This document shows positions 60,024 through 64,000 of a stretch of 64,000 nt of DNA, piece after piece. The notes under the pieces were generated by a model, which saw only the letters and a program-made list of their open reading frames with translations, was not told the DNA's origin and did not search any database. Source of the DNA: UBA5314 sp040217815 (GTDB lineage Bacteria > Bacillota > Syntrophomonadia > Syntrophomonadales > Syntrophomonadaceae). How positions within the stretch are numbered: position 1 is the first letter of the stretch; every line of letters starts with the position of its first letter. The stretch lies in contig JBEHWI010000002.1 in NCBI GenBank assembly GCA_040217815.1, forward strand, positions 88,567 through 152,566. Reading direction: 5' to 3'. The position numbers and the translations under genes were made by a program.

Positions 60024-60052
60024 ATTATACCTAAATACTAAATACTTCGCAA
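60024..60052 (-). promoter_or_regulatory. sigma-A promoter of the riboswitch operon
   Basis: On the minus strand TTGCGA (60047-60052), 17 bases, then TATAAT (60024-60029, perfect). The riboswitch 5' end begins about ten bases downstream. Confidence 0.85.
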
Positions 60053-60208
60053 CAATTATACGATCATTTATCTAGCAGCATTTCCCCACCAACAGGACTA
60101 TTCTTACATTATTGGTTTAATCCAATATGGAACAATCTGATGCAAGGTCTCCTTTGTAAACAGCAATCGCAGTAATCGGCAAAGTAATGCACTTTAGGAG
60201 GGTACATA

Positions 60209-61345
60209 ATGCGAAATAGACTAATTGGCGTATTGACCGTATTACTTGTTTCGTTTGCCGTTTTACCGGCATTTGCCCGGACCGGTCCCCCGCCTGTAAT
60301 GGTGGATGGCAAACCCATCGCTTCCTTTGAGCTTTCCGCATGGCAGGGCGATGAATTGATGGTTCCTTTAAGAGCCATCGTTGATGCTTTTGACGGAACT
60401 CTGGAATGGAATGCAGACCTCCAGACTACAACAGTTTCGTTGTGCTCAGCCAGCCTTAAATTCAAAGTTGGGGACTCGAATGCTAATATAAACGGAAGCC
60501 CCATTTTATTGCCGGAAGCACCGTTTATAGCAGAAGGTGCTCTGATGGTCCCCCTGTCCGTATTATCCCCTATATGTGGTGAACGATTATCGGCTGGCAG
60601 CGCCACCGGTAACAACTCCGGCACAGCTCCGCTGGGCCGGGAAACCCTGTATCAGATGTCGACCATAACCTCGCTCCTGGCAGGCGCCTACGACGGGCAG
60701 ATAGCCTTTGAGGTTCTAAGACAATATGGCGACCTCGGTATCGGGACCTTTGACAAGCTGGATGGAGAAATGATCGAAGTCGACGGCAATTTCTATCAAA
60801 TCAAGGCTGATGGCACCGCCCATCCGGTAGCCGGAAGCACCCTGTCGCCCTTTGCGGCAGTCACCTATTTCGATCCCGACCAGAGTATTGTCATAGACAA
60901 AGAAATGAGCTTGGCCCAGCTGCAGGAGCGGATGGATAAAGCAATGCTTAATAAAAATATGTTCTATGCTATCAAGATTACCGGAGATTTCCCCTATGTT
61001 AAAACCCGAAGCGTACCGGCTCAAAAAAAGCCCTACCCGCGACTGGCCGATATTACGAAAAATCAACCCACTTTTGAGTTGAAAAACGTCAAGGGGACCC
61101 TGGTGGGGTTCTGGTGCCCTGCGGTAAGCCAGGGGGTAAATGTTCCCGGGTTCCACCTGCACTTCTTAAGCGAGGATAAAACGGCCGGCGGCCATTTACT
61201 GGATCTATCGATAGCTAAAGGATCGGCGCAGCTTGATGCCACCCCTTGCTTCTTCATGGCCCTGCCGCTCACCGACCCCCTGGATGCGAACGCTTCCAAT
61301 CGTGATGTCAGTGCTGATTTGGAAAAGGTTGAGAAAGGAAAATAA
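60209..61345 (+). CDS. secreted acetolactate decarboxylase with N-terminal copper-amine-oxidase-like domain
   Basis: A 378-residue protein. A signal peptide (NRLIGVLTVLLVSFAVLPAFA) leads into a copper-amine-oxidase-like N domain (VMVDGKPIASF, ELMVPLRAIVDAFDG, LMVPLSVLSPICG; residues 25-135) and then a full acetolactate decarboxylase (residues 150-370). The zinc ligands are visible as HxH...H in GFHLHFLSEDKTAGGHLLD. The enzyme turns acetolactate into acetoin. The export signal and fused wall-type domain put it outside the cell, as for the secreted Brevibacillus enzyme, though the fusion is unusual. An ATTGG...CCAAT palindrome (60111-60126) lies 80 bases upstream. Confidence 0.88.
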   Translation: MRNRLIGVLTVLLVSFAVLPAFARTGPPPVMVDGKPIASFELSAWQGDELMVPLRAIVDAFDGTLEWNADLQTTTVSLCSASLKFKVGDSNANINGSPILLPEAPFIAEGALMVPLSVLSPICGERLSAGSATGNNSGTAPLGRETLYQMSTITSLLAGAYDGQIAFEVLRQYGDLGIGTFDKLDGEMIEVDGNFYQIKADGTAHPVAGSTLSPFAAVTYFDPDQSIVIDKEMSLAQLQERMDKAMLNKNMFYAIKITGDFPYVKTRSVPAQKKPYPRLADITKNQPTFELKNVKGTLVGFWCPAVSQGVNVPGFHLHFLSEDKTAGGHLLDLSIAKGSAQLDATPCFFMALPLTDPLDANASNRDVSADLEKVEKGK

Positions 61346-61353
61346 AAAACACA

Positions 61354-61382
61354 CAGTGATCAGCCCTTTGGGCTGATCACTG
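61354..61382. terminator. bidirectional terminator between the acetolactate decarboxylase and methyltransferase genes
   Basis: A 13-bp perfect stem (CAGTGATCAGCCC / GGGCTGATCACTG) with a TTT loop. It is followed by CTTTCTGG rightward and TTTTTTATTTT leftward, and it overlaps the stop codon of the leftward methyltransferase gene. Confidence 0.88.
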
Positions 61383-62063
61383 CTTTCTGGCATACAAAAC
61401 CACAAAATTATAGTATTTATAGACGCAGTCGACTTCGCTGAACCCGGCATCTTTCATCCATCCCAACTGGTCCCGCAGCGTTGACATCTGGTCCATTCGG
61501 GTTCTCTCATAGGCCTGGTCTAATTCCTCCGAGGTCAGAGGACTGGCCAGCACCTTTTGCTTCCAATCTTCTTTGTACAGGTTTTCCATATAAACGGTTG
61601 AGCCTAAAACCTGATCTGCGTTTATAAAACAACCAGGTTTTTCCAAGGTATGATAAACCTTGTGGTAAAGGGCTTCCTTTTCCGCTTCGTTCAGATGATG
61701 AATGGCCAGTGAAGAAATGATAATGTCAAATGATTTGGAAAAACGGTGCCGGGCAAAGTCGTCAATTATGTATTCTATATCAGAAGCATTCTGAAACCGC
61801 TGGCGGGCCATCTCTACCATCTGATCAGAGACATCAATAAGTGTCAAGCTGGCCCCCGGGTACTTTTTTAATAAGAGGGCGGACATCAGGCCGGTTCCGG
61901 CTCCGATATCCAGTATGGCGGGTTCCGGTGTGTCTGCTTGAGCCAGAGCCACAGCCGTACCGTAAAAATCGTCAAAACAGGGAATCAAATACCGGCGCTG
62001 CGAATCATAGGCCCCGGCAACATCATTAAATAATTTCCTTATTTCTTCCCGCGAATCGTTCAT
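61377..62063 (-). CDS. class I SAM-dependent methyltransferase
   Basis: A 228-residue methyltransferase. SAM motif I is ILDIGAGTGLMSALLLKK, followed by LTLIDVSDQMVEMARQRF, and the post motif DIIISSLAIHHLNEAEK. The substrate is unknown. The start is ATG at 62061-62063, eight bases after GGAG; the TTG six codons upstream has no such site. It stands alone. Confidence 0.85.
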   Translation of the reverse strand: MNDSREEIRKLFNDVAGAYDSQRRYLIPCFDDFYGTAVALAQADTPEPAILDIGAGTGLMSALLLKKYPGASLTLIDVSDQMVEMARQRFQNASDIEYIIDDFARHRFSKSFDIIISSLAIHHLNEAEKEALYHKVYHTLEKPGCFINADQVLGSTVYMENLYKEDWKQKVLASPLTSEELDQAYERTRMDQMSTLRDQLGWMKDAGFSEVDCVYKYYNFVVLYARKQ

Positions 62064-62240
62064 GATACAATCTCCATTCAAGGTTTACTTCCAGGATTTT
62101 ACGTAACTGAATATTTTAAAATATATCAATCATCCTATTTGGAGGTCAAGTGCATGTGTTTAATGGTATTATGTATTTATTCGGGTTTTTGGCTTACGCT
62201 GGTCAGCAGCCCGGATAAATAATTGTACCGGAGGCAGGAA

Positions 62241-63311
62241 ATGAGCAGGGGCAGGAGTTTCGACGATCTATATGTTCTTCGCCTGATCGCCACTGTGGCG
62301 GTTGTGGCCATACATACTACATCACAGGATATGACTCTTTCCTTGCTGGGCTACTATGGCAACCAGCTGGCCCGTTTCTCGGTTCCTATGTTTCTCATTT
62401 TATCGGGTTTCCTGCTTTTTCAAAGCGACCTTAATGACGGTTTCTTACCCCGGGTGGAATTCTACCGGAAGCGCTTTAAAAGGATTCTTCTACCGTATAT
62501 TATCTGGACCGTCTTCTACAGCCTGGTCCTGCATTATTATTTCAACGGCCTGCAGAATTCCCATCTTATCCTGCCGGATATGGTGCGGCACCTGTTCCTG
62601 GGCAACGGTTTTACTCATCTTTACTTCGTGGTGATCATTATTCAGCTCTATCTTCTGTACCCTTTTATACGCCGGGGTTTTGAGGCTCATCCTGGTTTGT
62701 TTCTGACTCTTTCCCTGCTGTTGTCGCTGGTCTGCCAGCTGATTCTCTATCTCAATGCCCTTAACGCCATACACCTTTCCGGCGCCTATACGCAAATTTA
62801 CTTGATAGCCTTCCCGGTCTGGATCTTTTATTTCCTGCTGGGAATGTACCTGGCTTTAAATGATCAGAATCTGGAGCTTTCAGTTCGTCTTTCGTGGTTT
62901 TCCTGGACGGCCTTATGGGTCTTAAGCTTCGCGGTTCTCCTGTGGGACAGCTATAAAACAGCCAGTTTCGCCCTTTCTATAAAACCCACCGTTATCGTCT
63001 ATGCCACCGTAACGTTTTTCTTCATGCGGGCGGTGTTGAATCGCTTCCCGCTAAAAATCGGTCCTTTTATCAGCTGGTTTTCCGATCAATCCTTCCTGAT
63101 CTACCTGTTGCATCCCCTGACGGCCAACTTCCTGGTTTTCGTATCACTACGGGTAATGAACCAACCCCGTCTATGGTCCAGTTCTTTAGGGACTTCAGCC
63201 AAGTTCCTGATAACACTCATTCTTACCCTGGGCGCCACCTATGTCATAGGCCTCACCCCTCTGGCCAGTGCTTTGGGTGGCATAAAAAAGAAAAACTCTA
63301 GAAATATATAA
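62241..63311 (+). CDS. acyltransferase family 3 membrane protein
   Basis: A 356-residue protein with about ten membrane segments. The conserved start is RSFDDLYVLRLIATVAVVAI followed by HTTS, with the catalytic histidine; the R-rich loop YRKRFKRILLPYIIW follows. Such enzymes add acetyl or other acyl groups to wall or surface polymers. I used the ATG at 62241, six bases after GGAGG. A long palindrome follows the stop. Confidence 0.87.
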   Translation: MSRGRSFDDLYVLRLIATVAVVAIHTTSQDMTLSLLGYYGNQLARFSVPMFLILSGFLLFQSDLNDGFLPRVEFYRKRFKRILLPYIIWTVFYSLVLHYYFNGLQNSHLILPDMVRHLFLGNGFTHLYFVVIIIQLYLLYPFIRRGFEAHPGLFLTLSLLLSLVCQLILYLNALNAIHLSGAYTQIYLIAFPVWIFYFLLGMYLALNDQNLELSVRLSWFSWTALWVLSFAVLLWDSYKTASFALSIKPTVIVYATVTFFFMRAVLNRFPLKIGPFISWFSDQSFLIYLLHPLTANFLVFVSLRVMNQPRLWSSSLGTSAKFLITLILTLGATYVIGLTPLASALGGIKKKNSRNI

Positions 63312-63328
63312 TATAAATTTCAGGAAGA

Positions 63329-63391
63329 ACAAACGAGGAGACGGTCCTTGGGGTTTTGCGCCAAAATTCCAAGGACCGTCTCCTCGTTTGT
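63329..63391. repeat. 23-bp perfect inverted repeat after the acyltransferase gene
   Basis: ACAAACGAGGAG-ACGGTCCTTGG (63329-63351) is perfectly complementary to 63369-63391, with a 17-base loop that itself can pair (TTTTG / CAAAA). No T-run follows, so it is not a normal terminator. It resembles the GGACCGTCTCC-type palindromes scattered in Clostridia, possibly REP-like. Confidence 0.75.
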
Positions 63392-63415
63392 CCAGGTCAA
63401 AAAGACTCCACGTTA

Positions 63416-63522
63416 ATGAAGTCTATCTCAGAAAATATTAATTCCTGGCAACGTCCTACTTGACGGCGACGATGTCTCGCCTAATGCCGGCAAATAGAAG
63501 CCTGAAGGGCTGACTGCCGGCC
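63416..63522 (-). repeat. rrn-tail structured element, copy 1
   Basis: On the minus strand this reads hairpin B, ATTAG, hairpin A, then a copy of the 5S 3' end (AGTAGGACGTTGCCAGGAAT). Hairpin A on the plus strand is GGCGA-CGATGTC-TCGCC (63465-63481). Hairpin B is GCCGGC (63486-63491) with GCCGGC (63516-63521) around an inner AGCCT-GAA-GGGCT. Confidence 0.8.
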
Positions 63523-63566
63523 TCAAACGTTCGTGGGAGCTAAACACAAGAAAAGACCTCACCTTC

Positions 63567-63682
63567 GTAAAGCCTATCTCAGAAAAATATAATTCCTGGC
63601 AACATCCTACTTGAAGGCGATGACGGTGACGATGTTTCACCTAATGTCGCTAAATAGAAGCCTGAAAGGCTGACTGGCGACC
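63567..63682 (-). repeat. rrn-tail structured element, copy 2
   Basis: Same order as copy 1, with a ten-base insertion before hairpin A. On the plus strand hairpin A is GGTGA-CGATGTT-TCACC (63625-63641). Hairpin B is GTCGCT (63646-63651) with GGCGAC (63676-63681) around AGCCT-GAA-AGGCT. Substitutions relative to copy 1 are compensated across the stems. It also ends in a 5S-tail copy with one change (CATCC for CGTCC). Confidence 0.8.
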
Positions 63683-63708
63683 GATATTTCGGCAAATGCC
63701 GATGCGAC

Positions 63709-63762
63709 GCTGACGATGTTTCAGCTAGTACCGACGATCGAAGATGAAATCTGAGAGTCGGT
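63709..63762 (-). repeat. rrn-tail structured element, copy 3 (without 5S tail)
   Basis: On the plus strand hairpin A is GCTGA-CGATGTT-TCAGC (63709-63725), and hairpin B is ACCGAC (63730-63735) with GTCGGT (63757-63762) around AGAT-GAA-ATCT. Sequence has diverged, but both stems and the A loop are kept. The 5S-derived piece is missing. Confidence 0.7.
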
Positions 63763-63824
63763 GAATCGAAAGACGATAGTCTTGAGCATCGGCCTCCCAC
63801 CGTGGGAGAGTCTAATATAGCAAA

Positions 63825-63851
63825 GAGCCCTGCCTTTTTCAAACAGAGCTC
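63825..63851 (-). terminator. probable terminator of the rRNA operon
   Basis: On the minus strand GAGCTCTG pairs with CAGGGCTC (one G-T pair) across an 11-base loop and is followed by TTTGCTATATT. It lies 20 bases past the 5S 3' end. Confidence 0.6.
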
Positions 63852-63871
63852 ATAACAGAAAAAATATAATT

Positions 63872-63980
63872 CCTGGCAACGTCCTACTCTCCCACGAAAT
63901 GCAGTACCATCGGCGCTGGAGAGCTTAACTGCCGTGTTCGGGATGGGAACGGGTGTGGCCTCTCCGCTATAGTTACCAGG
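63872..63980 (-). rRNA. rrf: 5S ribosomal RNA
   Basis: On the minus strand it begins CCTGGTAACTATAGCGG and ends GTAGGACGTTGCCAGG, which pair as helix I. The conserved CACACCCGTTCCCATCCCGA and GAACACGG segments are present. It is 109 bases long. Because rRNA operons run 16S-23S-5S, the 23S gene should lie beyond the right edge. Confidence 0.96.
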
Positions 63981-64000
63981 AAAAATGATTACGTATTTAA

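Noticed and set aside
63428..63842. Two leftward open frames of 70 and 87 codons behind 5S with similar SGFYL...LGETSSPSS sequences
   Set aside because: Their similarity comes from the tandem structured repeat at the DNA level, and changes keep base pairing rather than amino acids. No ribosome sites are present.
1..64000. CRISPR arrays, tRNA genes and prophage genes
   Set aside because: No regularly spaced repeats, no convincing tRNA cloverleaf or GGTTCGAATCC-type arm, and no phage structural or integrase genes were seen.

Overview
The window looks like the chromosome of an endospore-forming, strictly anaerobic Clostridia-type Firmicute, most plausibly of the Syntrophomonas kind. The signs are sporulation genes (CotF-type coat protein, YlmC/YmxH, YteA-type zinc finger, SigI/RsgI), Gram-positive control devices (an Ile T-box, a yybP-ykoY Mn riboswitch) and a concentration of flavin/Fe-S redox enzymes: aldehyde:ferredoxin oxidoreductase, an Stn-type transhydrogenase and a trimeric NADH-linked [FeFe]-hydrogenase. 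The species assignment is inference; no 16S gene is visible.

Layout. 1-3018: tungsten AOR with a polyferredoxin and a truncated FAD oxidoreductase (minus strand). 3544-4977: orphan GHKL sensor kinase. 5086-5565: two small spore-coat genes. 5722-11540: stnABC-like electron-bifurcating transhydrogenase. 11813-13910: polyprenyl synthase and YtpB-like terpene cyclase. 14015-16177: gatD-murT (peptidoglycan amidation). 16268-20325: glycosyltransferase, YteA-like zinc finger, DUF5665, PFL-family and ACT proteins. 20348-23440: ileS with T-box. 23495-28394: TetR-controlled ABC-2/HlyD exporter. 28517-28871: broken DUF4180 gene. 28985-31573: PAS-GGDEF-HD-GYP protein. 31997-33978: nth, an EamA transporter and a CPCC protein.

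34120-43019 is a long minus-strand cell-division and envelope cluster: pgeF, PhoP/PhoR-like pair, HlyD-like protein, yggS, sepF, proC, yggT, U32 peptidase, divIVA and yggU, interrupted by a 252-bp MITE-like element. 43066-45157 holds two zinc-binding unknowns, nrdR and ylmC. 45455-46728 is flgG plus a rod-binding protein. 46877-48545 is sigI-rsgI. 49059-52506 is hydCBA, ending in a strong terminator. 52557-57697 holds a methyltransferase, XRE-cupin regulator, Orn/Lys/Arg decarboxylase, VanW protein, small EamA protein and DUF3795 protein. 57740-60052 is a Mn-riboswitch operon, htpX-terC-mscL. 60209-63311 holds a secreted acetolactate decarboxylase, a methyltransferase and an acyltransferase.

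The right end is the tail of an rRNA operon on the minus strand: 5S at 63872-63980, with 23S presumably beyond the edge. Downstream of 5S are fragments of the 5S 3' end and three tandem copies of a two-hairpin element. Their stems differ in sequence yet keep pairing, which is strong covariation seen within the window itself. This is the best candidate here for something undescribed.

Together the redox genes fit an organism that shuttles electrons between aldehydes, ferredoxin, NADH, NADPH and H2. The HydB subunit lacks the extra Fe-S domains of bifurcating enzymes, pointing to direct NADH-dependent H2 formation as in syntrophic butyrate oxidisers.
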